In this document: positions 15,495-22,804 of the stretch, piece after piece | Numbering within the stretch: position 1 is the first letter of the stretch | Layout: every line of letters begins with the position of its first letter | Assembly (NCBI GenBank): GCA_036500205.1 | Contig: DASYCK010000074.1 | Coordinates: 1 to 38,540, forward strand | Reading direction: 5' to 3' | Source of the DNA: DASYCK01 sp036500205 | GTDB lineage: Bacteria > Myxococcota_A > Polyangia > Fen-1088 | Length of the DNA: 38,540 bases | The notes under the pieces: generated by a model | The model's database searches: none | What the model was told of the DNA's origin: nothing | What the model saw: the letters and a program-made list of their open reading frames with translations, nothing else | Program-made: the position numbers and the translations under genes

Positions 15495-17090
15495 TCAGCG
15501 CTTCTTGCGGCCGGCCTTGCGGGCCTTGCGCGAGTCCTTGCGCTTCTGCTTTTCCTTGGCCTTGTCGACGTTGCGCTTCGGGGCCTGAAAGTGCCCCCGC
15601 TCGGCCGAAGGCTGGTTCATCATCGAGGCCAGCTGATTCACATCGAGGCCGCCCAGCTTCTTCAGCTGCGCCAGCTGCTTGAATCCGGGGATCTTCCCCA
15701 GCAGCCCGGTCGACATCCCGATCTGCATCATCATCTGACGCATGGTCGCGAAGCGGTTCAGGATGTCGGCGACCTCGTTCTCCTTGCGGCCCGAGCCGCG
15801 GGCCACGCGGCGCAGCCGGCTCTGGTCGTAGAAGGCGCTGCGCTTCTTCTTGCGCTTCCCGCCGTCCAGCACCTCTTCCCAGCTGGTGATGACGAAGCGC
15901 TCGGGGTGGCGCCGCTCGTCGTCGGTCATCGACGAGATGATGGCCTTGATGCGATCGAGCTCGCGGTCGTCGATCTTCGTCCCCTCGGGCATGGCGTCCG
16001 CCATCCCGGGGATCTTGTCGACCATGTCCGACAGCGAGCCCATCTTCTTCAAGACGGCGATCTGCTCGAGGAAGTCGTTCATATCGAACTTCCCCTTCAG
16101 CATCCGGACGGCGTCCTGCTCGGCCTTCTCCTCGTCGACCACTTCCTCGAACTGCTGAACGAGGCCCACCACGTCGCCGCGCCCCAGGATGCGGCTGGCC
16201 ATGCCGTCGGGACGGAACTCTTCCAGGCGGTCCGACGACTCGCCCATGCCGACGAACTTGATCGGCTTGCCGGTGACGGCCTTCACCGACAGCGCGGCGC
16301 CGCCGCGGGCGTCGCCGTCCAGCTTGGTCAAGATCACGCCGTCGAGGTTGAGGCGATCGTTGAACGCCTTGGCCGTGCCGACGGCGTCCTGGCCGATCAT
16401 CGCGTCGATGACCAGCAGGATGTTCGCGGGATGCGCCCGCTTGTCGATCTGGGTCAGCTCCTCCATCAACACCTCGTCGATGGCGAGGCGGCCGGCGGTG
16501 TCGAAGATGATGACGTCGCGGCCGGTCTCGGCGGCGACGCGCACGGCCTTCTCGCAGATCAGCGGGGGCGAGCCGCCCGGCTCGGCGTAGACGGGGATGC
16601 CCAGCTTGTCGCCGATGATCTGCAGCTGCTCGATGGCGGCGGGGCGGTACACGTCGGCCGCCACCAGCAGGGGGCGCTTGTGGTTCTTCTCCAGAAAGCG
16701 CGCCAGCTTGCCGACGGTGGTCGTCTTGCCGGAGCCTTGCAGGCCGACGAGCATGATTCCCGTCGGGCCCTTCTTGGCGAACTTCAGGCTGGTGTCGACG
16801 GGACCCATCAGGTCGACCAGCTCGTCGTGGCAGATCTTGACGAAGTGATCCTCGGGGCTGACCCGGCGGACCTTCTCCTTCGTCGAGGCCTTCACCTTGA
16901 CGATGACGCCAATCGCCTTCTCGCGGACCCGGTTGCAGAAGTCCTGCACCACGTCGTAGCCGACGTCGGCCTCGAGCAACGAGTCGCGGACGTCCTTGAG
17001 GGCGTCGTTGACCGTCGCCTCGTCGAGCTCGGCGAGGCCCTGGAAGCGTTGTTTCGCGGAACGGAAGCCTTTTGTCAGTGTCTCGAACAT
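15495..17090 (-). CDS. ffh: Signal recognition particle GTPase Ffh
   Basis: This 531-residue protein, the SRP54 homologue, binds signal peptides of nascent membrane proteins and 4.5S RNA and docks with FtsY. It has the N domain (1-95) and a G domain with the P-loop GLQGSGKTTT (116-125), DVYRPAAIEQL, DTAGRL and TKLDGDARGG. A Met-rich M domain follows, with the RNA-binding stretch around ERFVITSWEEVLDGGKRKKK and MRQMMMQIGMS. A long, very basic tail (KAKEKQKRKDSRKARKAGRK) extends the protein beyond the usual 450-480 residues. TGCTAGATT, an extended -10-like box, is 12 bases before the ATG, which again suggests a very short leader. Confidence 0.97.
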   Translation of the reverse strand: MFETLTKGFRSAKQRFQGLAELDEATVNDALKDVRDSLLEADVGYDVVQDFCNRVREKAIGVIVKVKASTKEKVRRVSPEDHFVKICHDELVDLMGPVDTSLKFAKKGPTGIMLVGLQGSGKTTTVGKLARFLEKNHKRPLLVAADVYRPAAIEQLQIIGDKLGIPVYAEPGGSPPLICEKAVRVAAETGRDVIIFDTAGRLAIDEVLMEELTQIDKRAHPANILLVIDAMIGQDAVGTAKAFNDRLNLDGVILTKLDGDARGGAALSVKAVTGKPIKFVGMGESSDRLEEFRPDGMASRILGRGDVVGLVQQFEEVVDEEKAEQDAVRMLKGKFDMNDFLEQIAVLKKMGSLSDMVDKIPGMADAMPEGTKIDDRELDRIKAIISSMTDDERRHPERFVITSWEEVLDGGKRKKKRSAFYDQSRLRRVARGSGRKENEVADILNRFATMRQMMMQIGMSTGLLGKIPGFKQLAQLKKLGGLDVNQLASMMNQPSAERGHFQAPKRNVDKAKEKQKRKDSRKARKAGRKKR

Positions 17091-17160
17091 GAGCGGGCGG
17101 GGAATCTAGCACGAGACGCGTGGAAGGGGCTGGCGCCCCTCCACGAGCCCTCCCCGACGC

Positions 17161-17228
17161 GACTAGAGCCGGACCCGGAGCTTGCTTGGCCAGCGGTGTC
17201 TCCGGTGGGCACAGCCCACCTCCGATCC
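17161..17228 (+). repeat. Dispersed intergenic repeat, copy 1
   Basis: This is a 68-bp sequence in the gap upstream of ffh. A close copy in reverse orientation lies at 36448-36513. The two share a 23-bp identical core that contains the small palindrome GGTGGGC-ACA-GCCCACC. They differ at scattered positions elsewhere, with one or two single-base gaps. Confidence 0.7.
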
Positions 17229-17274
17229 CAGAAAGAAACAAGGCGGACGGAGAAGCTAACGTCGCTCGGGGCTT

Positions 17275-18594
17275 CTATGACCTGTTGGCGGACCTGGATT
17301 CCCACCAGGTGGTCCAGCGGCGGCGGGCGGCTTCCCGTTTTCTCTTGGGGAGGTCGGGGGAATAGCCGAAGGTGCCATCGGAGAGGGGGCGCAACTCCTC
17401 GAAGGCCAGCTGGCGGGCGGCGGCGTCTTTTTCGCCGAGGGCATCGAGCAACCAGGCGAAGCGCGGGCGGCGGGTGTTGCGCTCCCACCACGCCGTCCAC
17501 CGCCCCGTATCGTCGAAGTCCATGGCCGTCAGCAGGACGAGCGCCCGCCGCGCCGCCTGGGACACCGCCGCTTCGCCCCTCAGCTGAGCGATGAAGATCG
17601 GAATCGCCAGCTCGTCGCGCATCTCGGCCAGGCTCTCGATGGCGCCGGCCGCCTCCGGCGATTCGGAGACGGCCGCCGCGCGAAGCTCGGCGACGAAGGC
17701 CTGCGCGACGGGGTGCCCCATGCGCTGGCGCAACGCCCGCAACGCCAGCGCCCGCCCTTTGTCCTCGGGATCGCGGGCGCGACGGCACAGCGCCAGGGCG
17801 GCCGATTGGGCGATCGCCTCGGCCGGGGTCTGCTCCAGCACCGCCAGCAGGGGAACCCCATCGGAGGGGTACGACTCGAGGAGCTCCACCTGCGTGGGGA
17901 CGCGGATCGAACGCTCGCCCGTCAGATCGGTCGGATCACCGACCTCCATCTCCGTGTCCAGCAGCGATTCGTCGAGCAGCGCCCCCGACAGATCGAGGAC
18001 CTGCTCGAGGGGCGTCCCCTTCGGTACGCCCGCGGGGAAGTCGGGCCACTCCGGCGCCGGGGGCTGGAACGGGGGCGGCACCCTCCGCTGCGGAAACAGG
18101 AAGCTCTTGCGGGCCCGGTCGACGCCCATCGCCTGGGCCAGCAGCGGCGCGTAGCGCTGGGGGAGCGGCTCGCCATAGATGCGTTGCCGCAACGCCATCA
18201 GCCGCAGCTCGGGCACGACGAACAGCCGCGCGTCGAAGCCCGACTCGGCCACCAGATTCCGGATGTCGTCGGTCGCCACCGGTTCGGCGCACAGCAGGTT
18301 CAGCTTCTGCGCGTGCGAGCCGACGGGGACGAAGCGCATCCTCGCCGTCTGCTCGGAGGTCAGCGGCGGCGTCTCGGTGACGGTCGTTCCGTCCGCCAGG
18401 TTGGGCGCGGGCACCGGCAGCCCGGTCACGGCCGCCAGACGCGCCCAGATCTGCGCCTCGGTGAGCGCGCCCATCTCGAGCAGGGCCGTATCCAGTCCCC
18501 CTCCGTACACGCACTGGCGCGCGGCCGCCGCCCGCACCGTCGCCTCCGGGAGGACCCGCTCCGCGATCAGCAGCGCCTCGAGCCGTGCCGACAT
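17275..18594 (-). CDS. GspE_N/MshEN-like protein with HEAT-like repeats
   Basis: This is a 439-residue protein. The N-terminal 150 residues resemble the GspE N-terminal (MshEN) domain found on type II secretion and type IV pilus ATPases. The pattern is LEALLIAERVLPEATVRAAA, then ALLEMGALTEAQIWARLAA, VTGLPVPAP and a C-half like VGSHAQKLNLLCAEP. Some MshEN domains bind cyclic di-GMP. No ATPase domain follows. Instead there is a Pro-rich linker and, from about 255, helical HEAT-like repeats with an interrupting Trp-rich WTAWWERNTRR and a second WTTWWES at the end. It may be a scaffold or regulator of pilus, gliding or secretion machinery. GAGG precedes the ATG by one base. A -10-like TATCCT overlaps this site. 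Confidence 0.7.
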   Translation of the reverse strand: MSARLEALLIAERVLPEATVRAAAARQCVYGGGLDTALLEMGALTEAQIWARLAAVTGLPVPAPNLADGTTVTETPPLTSEQTARMRFVPVGSHAQKLNLLCAEPVATDDIRNLVAESGFDARLFVVPELRLMALRQRIYGEPLPQRYAPLLAQAMGVDRARKSFLFPQRRVPPPFQPPAPEWPDFPAGVPKGTPLEQVLDLSGALLDESLLDTEMEVGDPTDLTGERSIRVPTQVELLESYPSDGVPLLAVLEQTPAEAIAQSAALALCRRARDPEDKGRALALRALRQRMGHPVAQAFVAELRAAAVSESPEAAGAIESLAEMRDELAIPIFIAQLRGEAAVSQAARRALVLLTAMDFDDTGRWTAWWERNTRRPRFAWLLDALGEKDAAARQLAFEELRPLSDGTFGYSPDLPKRKREAARRRWTTWWESRSANRS

Positions 18595-18605
18595 GCCTCA
18601 GGATA

Positions 18606-18625
18606 CCGCGAATGCCGGTTCGCGG
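18606..18625 (-). terminator. Hairpin after the rpsU-prmA-rsmE-RDD operon
   Basis: CCGCGAA (18606-18612) pairs with TTCGCGG (18619-18625) around a six-base loop. It lies 34 bases beyond the stop codon of the RDD gene, directly before the promoter region of the next minus-strand gene. No T run follows. Confidence 0.35.
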
Positions 18626-18658
18626 GTCCCTCCGCCGTCGTCACGCCCGCGAAATGGG

Positions 18659-19264
18659 TCAGGTGTCGAGGATCACGTAGGTACCGGCCAGGTGGTCGTG
18701 CAGCGCGCGGTGCTCGCGATCGAAGATCGCCCACAACCACCCCAGCCCCCCGGGCAGCACGCTGACGACGAGCGCCGCCACCCGGATCAACCCGCGCACG
18801 GGCCCCGGGGCGCGGCCGCGCGTCGAGATCAGGCGGATGCCACAGAGGCGCATGCCGATGGTCTGTCCCGACATGCTGGCGAAGTAGAGCTGGTAAAGAA
18901 CGGTCAGCCCCACGAACAGGCCGATCGCGCCCACGGCCATGGGGCTGCGATCCAGGATGCCGGCCACCAGCAGATCGGGGCCGATCTCCTTGGCGTGGGG
19001 CATCGGCGCGCCGAGGATCAGCGCGGTGATCGTCGTGACCAGCAAGCTGAACACGAACAGGATGGCCGCGTCCACGGTCGCCGCCACGAAGCGCCTCCCG
19101 AACCCCGTCACCCGCACCCGCATCACCCGTTCGGCGGAGGGGCGCGACACGGTCGGCGCCGGCGCGGCTCCGCGCGGGGACGACGAGGGAGAAAATACGG
19201 CGGCCAGGCTCACGCCGATCATTTTGCGAACTGTCACCAGCGAGGGCAAGATTTTCTCAACCAA
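18659..19264 (-). CDS. RDD-family membrane protein
   Basis: This is a 201-residue integral membrane protein of the RDD family. The domain starts near residue 53 (GFGRRFVAATVDAAIL, with the family's Arg and Asp). It has three hydrophobic helices and the conserved segments SGQTIGMRLCGIRLIS and FDREHRALHDHLAGTYVI at the end. The role of RDD proteins is mostly unknown, and some have been linked to ion exchange. It is last in the translation operon and overlaps the end of rsmE by eight bases if the TTG start is used. An in-frame ATG at 19222 is an alternative. The N-terminal 45 residues are Ser/Pro-rich and unlikely to be conserved. Confidence 0.88.
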   Translation of the reverse strand: MVEKILPSLVTVRKMIGVSLAAVFSPSSSPRGAAPAPTVSRPSAERVMRVRVTGFGRRFVAATVDAAILFVFSLLVTTITALILGAPMPHAKEIGPDLLVAGILDRSPMAVGAIGLFVGLTVLYQLYFASMSGQTIGMRLCGIRLISTRGRAPGPVRGLIRVAALVVSVLPGGLGWLWAIFDREHRALHDHLAGTYVILDT

Positions 19265-19979
19265 GGCCGCCCACCTGACTTTGAATGGCGGCCAGGGCGG
19301 CGATGGCCGCCGTCTCGGTGCGCAGGATGCGCGGCCCGAGCGTCGCGATCCGAAATCCGGCGCCGGTGGCGAGGGCGACCTCTTCGGCGGTCAGGCCCCC
19401 CTCGGGGCCGATGAGGACCGCTACCCCGGTGGGCTGGGGCGGGACCAACACACGCAACGGGGGCGCCCCGGGCGCCTCCTCCCAGGGAACCACGCGCGCC
19501 GTGCCCGGGGTCAGGGCGGCGACCGCGTCGCCGAGCGATGAGAGTGGCGCGATGTCGAGCAGTTCGGCCCGCCCACACTGCCGGGCCGCCTCGCGCGCGA
19601 TCTTTTCCCAGCGGTCGGGCTTTGCCTGCTGGCCCGCCGCGCTGCGAGCGGTGCGCACGGGGACGACCTTGATCGCCCCCAGCTCGGTCGCCTTCTGGAC
19701 GATCAGGTCCATCCGCTCGCCGCGAGGCAAGCCCTGCAGCAAGGTCACCGGCGGGGTACCGGGCAGCACGAGCTGCCGGCGCTCACCCAGCGACAGCGTC
19801 ATGTCGTGAGAGCCGGCGCGGTCGATCGTGGCGGTGACCTCCAGACCGCGCCCGTCGAACAGCTCGACCGTGTCGCCCGCGCCCAGGCGTAACACGCGCG
19901 CCAGGTAGCGATGCGCCTCGCCTTCCAAGGTGACCGACGGACCATTCAGCTCGGTCGATGACACCCAGATGCGCGGCAT
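19257..19979 (-). CDS. rsmE: 16S rRNA m3U1498 methyltransferase RsmE
   Basis: This is a 240-residue SPOUT-class methyltransferase that methylates N3 of U1498 in 16S rRNA using S-adenosylmethionine. A PUA-like N-terminal domain (about 1-70, GEAHRYLARVLRLGAGD) is followed by the knotted SPOUT domain with QKATELGAIKVVPV, REAARQCGR, VLIGPEGGLTAEE and LGPRILRTETA, all typical of the family. It starts six bases after the prmA stop, so the two rRNA/ribosomal-protein methyltransferases are co-transcribed, a common neighbourhood for rsmE. The length is normal. Confidence 0.96.
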   Translation of the reverse strand: MPRIWVSSTELNGPSVTLEGEAHRYLARVLRLGAGDTVELFDGRGLEVTATIDRAGSHDMTLSLGERRQLVLPGTPPVTLLQGLPRGERMDLIVQKATELGAIKVVPVRTARSAAGQQAKPDRWEKIAREAARQCGRAELLDIAPLSSLGDAVAALTPGTARVVPWEEAPGAPPLRVLVPPQPTGVAVLIGPEGGLTAEEVALATGAGFRIATLGPRILRTETAAIAALAAIQSQVGGLG

Positions 19980-19985
19980 CGTCGA

Positions 19986-20906
19986 CTACCTCCGGCGCAA
20001 GGTGAGACCTGACCACTCGTCGTCTTCCTCGCGGGCCTGCGGCTCGAACCCGGCCGCCAGGTAGGCAGCCGCGACGGCGTCGGTGTCCTTGGTCAGCAAC
20101 CCCGAGAGGATGGCATGCCCGCCGGGGACGATCCGGGCGTGCACGTCCGGGGCGAGCGGCCCCAGGACGTCCGCCTGGATGTTCGCCAGCACGACATCGA
20201 ACGGTGGCGCATCCGCGAGGACATCGAGCGTGCCGGTCGCCGTCATGACCGTGGTCACCCGATTGCGGGCCAGGTTCTCCTGCGCGCAATCCGTGGCCTC
20301 GGAGTCGACGTCGACCGCCGTTCCCGCCGCGTCCGGCCACAATCGCGCCGCCGCGATCGAAAGGATTCCGGAGCCGCAACCGAGATCGAGGAACCGCCGC
20401 ACGGGGGCGCCCTGGCGCGCCCGCGCCTCGCCCAGCTCTTCCGCCAGCCGGATCACCAGCCGCGTGGTGGCGTGCCCCCCGGTGCCGAAGGCGCGTCCCG
20501 GGTCGAGATCGATGACCCGATCGCCATCGCAGACGGTGCCGGGGTCCCAGCTCGGGCGAACGATGAAAGTCCGTCCGACGCGGGTGGCGCGGAAGAACTG
20601 CTTCCAGACGTCGCGCCACTCGTCCTCGTGGCTGGTCCGTTCGGTCACGGCGACGCCGTCGACCGCCAGGCCTGCTTCCCGTGCCCGCTCGACCGTCACT
20701 TCGATCGTCGCCAGCGCCAGGTCCCGGCTCTCTGGCGCCACGTAGGCCACGATGACGGCGCGACCGGCCGCCGCCTTCAGCAGCGTTCCCGCGTCGCGCG
20801 TCTCCACACCTTCGGCCACGTCCTGTAGGACGGTGGCCATGATCTCCCCCATCTCGGCCGGAAGGTCGACCGCGATCTCGAGCCAGGTCGTACGTCGATC
20901 CGTCAC
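19986..20906 (-). CDS. prmA: Ribosomal protein L11 methyltransferase
   Basis: This is a 306-residue enzyme. PrmA trimethylates Lys residues and the N-terminus of ribosomal protein L11. The N-terminal substrate-recognition domain spans about 1-110. The catalytic part begins with the signature DPGRAFGTGGHATTRL, then the SAM-binding FLDLGCGSGILSIAA, an acidic loop AVDVDSEA, and LANIQADVLGPLAP in the region equivalent to the NPPY-like motif. The GTG start (GTGACGGAT) is 25 bases after the rpsU stop, so it is the second gene of the rpsU-prmA-rsmE-RDD operon. The length fits the family. Confidence 0.96.
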   Translation of the reverse strand: MTDRRTTWLEIAVDLPAEMGEIMATVLQDVAEGVETRDAGTLLKAAAGRAVIVAYVAPESRDLALATIEVTVERAREAGLAVDGVAVTERTSHEDEWRDVWKQFFRATRVGRTFIVRPSWDPGTVCDGDRVIDLDPGRAFGTGGHATTRLVIRLAEELGEARARQGAPVRRFLDLGCGSGILSIAAARLWPDAAGTAVDVDSEATDCAQENLARNRVTTVMTATGTLDVLADAPPFDVVLANIQADVLGPLAPDVHARIVPGGHAILSGLLTKDTDAVAAAYLAAGFEPQAREEDDEWSGLTLRRR

Positions 20907-20931
20907 GCGCGCACCACCAGGGCGCGAGGCG

Positions 20932-21147
20932 CTAGCGAACCACGCGGCGCTTCTGCTCGCGACGACGACGCTTCCGCGCCTCGCGCATCTTCCGTTTTTT
21001 CTTCACCGAGGGCTTCTCGTAATAACGGCGACGCTTGATCTCTTGAAGGATGCCTTCCTTCGACATCTTCTGCTTCAGGATCTTCATCGCCTTCTCGATC
21101 GAGTCACGAACCTCTACCTCGAGCGGTCGGCCAAGCAGTGTCTCCAA
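20932..21147 (-). CDS. rpsU: Ribosomal protein bS21
   Basis: This is a 71-residue basic protein of the small ribosomal subunit that lies near the anti-Shine-Dalgarno end of 16S rRNA. The conserved body is EVRDSIEKAMKILKQKM, then EIKRRRYYEKPSVKKKRKM and an Arg/Lys-rich tail. The only start that fits is TTG at 21147, because the Val codons before RDSIE are GTA and GTT. GGAGG (21160-21156) precedes it by eight bases. The first ten residues (ETLLGRPLEV) are a little longer than usual. It heads a minus-strand operon with prmA and rsmE and has a long, AT-rich, structured leader that may control it. Confidence 0.96.
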   Translation of the reverse strand: METLLGRPLEVEVRDSIEKAMKILKQKMSKEGILQEIKRRRYYEKPSVKKKRKMREARKRRRREQKRRVVR

Positions 21148-21613
21148 AAAATCGTCCTCCGGGGCGGAAAAGTGAAAGGGCGGGCATTTAAACCGACGGT
21201 TCCCCGGACGTCAAGGCTCCTAAAAAAAATCGGACGATGTCGTCGGTAGAGCCCACACTATCGGCAACGGAAATCCGATAAGGTCAGACCGACCATCCGG
21301 TCGAAATCGTCCGATTCTGAAAGGATTTTCGGCGCAAGGTGCGATAGATATTATTAGGAAAACCGTAAATCACGGCGCCTCGGCATCGGGTCTTATCTGT
21401 AATTTACAAGACAACCCGTTACGCAAAAGGCTGTAAAAATACATGGTTTACCTCTTGTAAGTGTCTCATCTTTTGTACGAGTATGCGCCCGCTCTGTACG
21501 AAAATCTGAACGACGGGGTGCGCCGGACAGAGGCCCATTTTCGAAACGATTAGTAATCCTCTTCAATGGTGATGAGGCGCCGACTAGGGACGGAAACGGT
21601 TAAAGGAGTCGAC
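21148..21613. other. AT-rich divergent control region rpsU / small gene
   Basis: This 466-bp gap is visibly richer in A and T than anything else in the window. It holds the structured rpsU leader (21222-21316), a palindrome TGTAA-T-TTACA (21398-21408), GTAAA-9-TTTAC (21433-21451), and two TGTACGA repeats exactly 21 bp apart (21474-21480, 21495-21501). It must contain the rpsU promoter and the promoter of the 63-residue gene. No protein-coding frame in it is convincing. Confidence 0.6.
21151..21316 (-). promoter_or_regulatory. Candidate switch-like leader of rpsU
   Basis: On the minus strand an 11-bp outer stem (21316-21306 with 21238-21228) encloses two hairpins: GACCG/CGGTC (21302-21298 with 21291-21287) and TATCGG/CCGATA (21280-21275 with 21264-21259). 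The outer stem runs into eight T (21229-21222), like an intrinsic terminator. Its 3' arm starts with ATCGTCC, which can also pair with GGACGAT at 21157-21151, overlapping the rpsU Shine-Dalgarno. The two pairings exclude each other. Seen in sequence; function inferred. Confidence 0.45.
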
Positions 21614-21805
21614 ATGACGTTCACGGGTGCGAAGGTTTTCACGGCTACGAAGGCCAAGGATCGGGAAGAGCTGGGGGACGTGTTGACGAGGTGGCTGAGG
21701 GACAACCCGCGCGCGCGCATCGTCGACAAGATCGTGACCCAGAGCTCGGACAACGAGTTTCACTGCCTGTCGATCACGCTGTTCTACGATCTGGCGGCGG
21801 CGTAG
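21614..21805 (+). CDS. Conserved-looking 63-residue hypothetical protein
   Basis: This is a small, compact, probably cytoplasmic protein: MTFTGAKVFTATKAKDREEL, then a helix GDVLTRWLRDNP, then two predicted strands (ARIVDKIVTQSSDNEF and HCLSITLFYDLAA). The strand-helix-strand-strand pattern and full use of its length suggest a real folded protein. AAAGGAG seven bases before the ATG at 21614 decides the start over the longer frame beginning at 21566. Its promoter must lie in the AT-rich region with repeated TGTAA/TGTAC motifs. I do not recognise a family and propose no function. Confidence 0.72.
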   Translation: MTFTGAKVFTATKAKDREELGDVLTRWLRDNPRARIVDKIVTQSSDNEFHCLSITLFYDLAAA

Positions 21806-21922
21806 TTTCCGGTAATCGCGGTCGCCGGGGCGGCGCGGGCCCGACGGACCGCTGACCTAGGGCGGCGGCTTCGTCCGCGGCCAGAACCGCTCGACTCCCA
21901 CGGAGTTGTCGGCCGCCATGGG

Positions 21923-21928
21923 TATACT
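21923..21928 (+). promoter_or_regulatory. -10 box directly before nadK
   Basis: TATACT ends six bases before the nadK ATG at 21935. Transcription would then start at or next to the A of the ATG. No Shine-Dalgarno sequence is present. No good -35 is visible at 16-18 bp. Confidence 0.4.
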
Positions 21929-21934
21929 GCGACG

Positions 21935-22786
21935 ATGCGCTTTGGGTTCCTGGTCAAACGTGGAAAGCCGGAAGCGCGCGAGCTCGCCGCCGAGCTGATC
22001 GCGCTGCTGGTGGCGCGCGGCTGTCCCGTCTTCGTCTGCGACGAGGAGGCCCGCGGGCTTGCGGGGGCGGAGATGGTGACGGAGGCGGTCCTGGCCTCCT
22101 CCGTCGACGCGCTGGTCGTCCTGGGCGGGGATGGAACGTTTCTCTATGGGGCGGGGCTGGTTGCCGACCGCGGCGTTCCGCTCTTCGGCGTGAACCTGGG
22201 AAGTCTGGGCTTCATCACGCACTTCCAGCGGTCCGAGGCCGCCGCGTCACTGCAGGCGGCGTGCGCCGGCCAGCTCACCATCGACGAGCGGATGCGACTG
22301 CGCGTGACGGTCACGTCGGCCGCCGACGGGCGGGTCCTCGAGACGCGCAGTGCGGTGAACGACGCCGTCATCAGTCAGCCCGCCATGGCGCGGCTGCTGG
22401 ATCTCGAGGCCCGGCTCGACGGTGAGATCATCACCACCTACAAGGCCGACGGCCTGATCCTGGCGACGCCCACCGGTTCGACGGCCTACAACCTGGCCGC
22501 CGGGGGGCCCATCTTGACCCCCGATCTCGAGGCGATCGTGCTCACGCCCATCTGCCCCCACACGTTGACGAATCGGCCGCTGGTGGTGCGTGCCGATCGC
22601 CGGGTGGTCGTCGAGAACGTCTCGGGCGGCCACGCCCAGCTCACGATCGACGGCCAGTGGGGGCGCGCCATCGGGCCGGGTGAATCGATCGAGGTGCGCA
22701 AGGAGGCGGCTCCGTTGCGGCTGTTCCGGGGCAGCGGCTCGTTCTTCTCGATCCTCCGCGAGAAGCTATCCTGGGGCGAGCGGTAG
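21935..22786 (+). CDS. nadK: NAD kinase
   Basis: This is a 283-residue cytoplasmic enzyme that phosphorylates NAD to NADP using ATP or polyphosphate. The GGDGT motif is at 64-68, followed by GVNLGSLGF, the NAD-binding ND at 142-143 (SAVNDAVIS) and the Gly-rich TPTGSTAYNLAAGGP (178-192) with the C-terminal PICPHTLTNRPLV. All key residues are intact. A -10-like TATACT is six bases before the start and there is no ribosome-binding site. In many genomes nadK is next to recN. Here recN is 4 kb away, with a sugar operon in between. Confidence 0.97.
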   Translation: MRFGFLVKRGKPEARELAAELIALLVARGCPVFVCDEEARGLAGAEMVTEAVLASSVDALVVLGGDGTFLYGAGLVADRGVPLFGVNLGSLGFITHFQRSEAAASLQAACAGQLTIDERMRLRVTVTSAADGRVLETRSAVNDAVISQPAMARLLDLEARLDGEIITTYKADGLILATPTGSTAYNLAAGGPILTPDLEAIVLTPICPHTLTNRPLVVRADRRVVVENVSGGHAQLTIDGQWGRAIGPGESIEVRKEAAPLRLFRGSGSFFSILREKLSWGER

Positions 22787-22804
22787 CGGCTTCCGGCGGA
22801 ATCT

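Noticed and set aside
15285..17594. 769-residue plus-strand frame opposite ffh
   Set aside because: It covers ffh, whose GTPase motifs are certain. The antisense product is His/Asp/Leu-rich low-complexity sequence.
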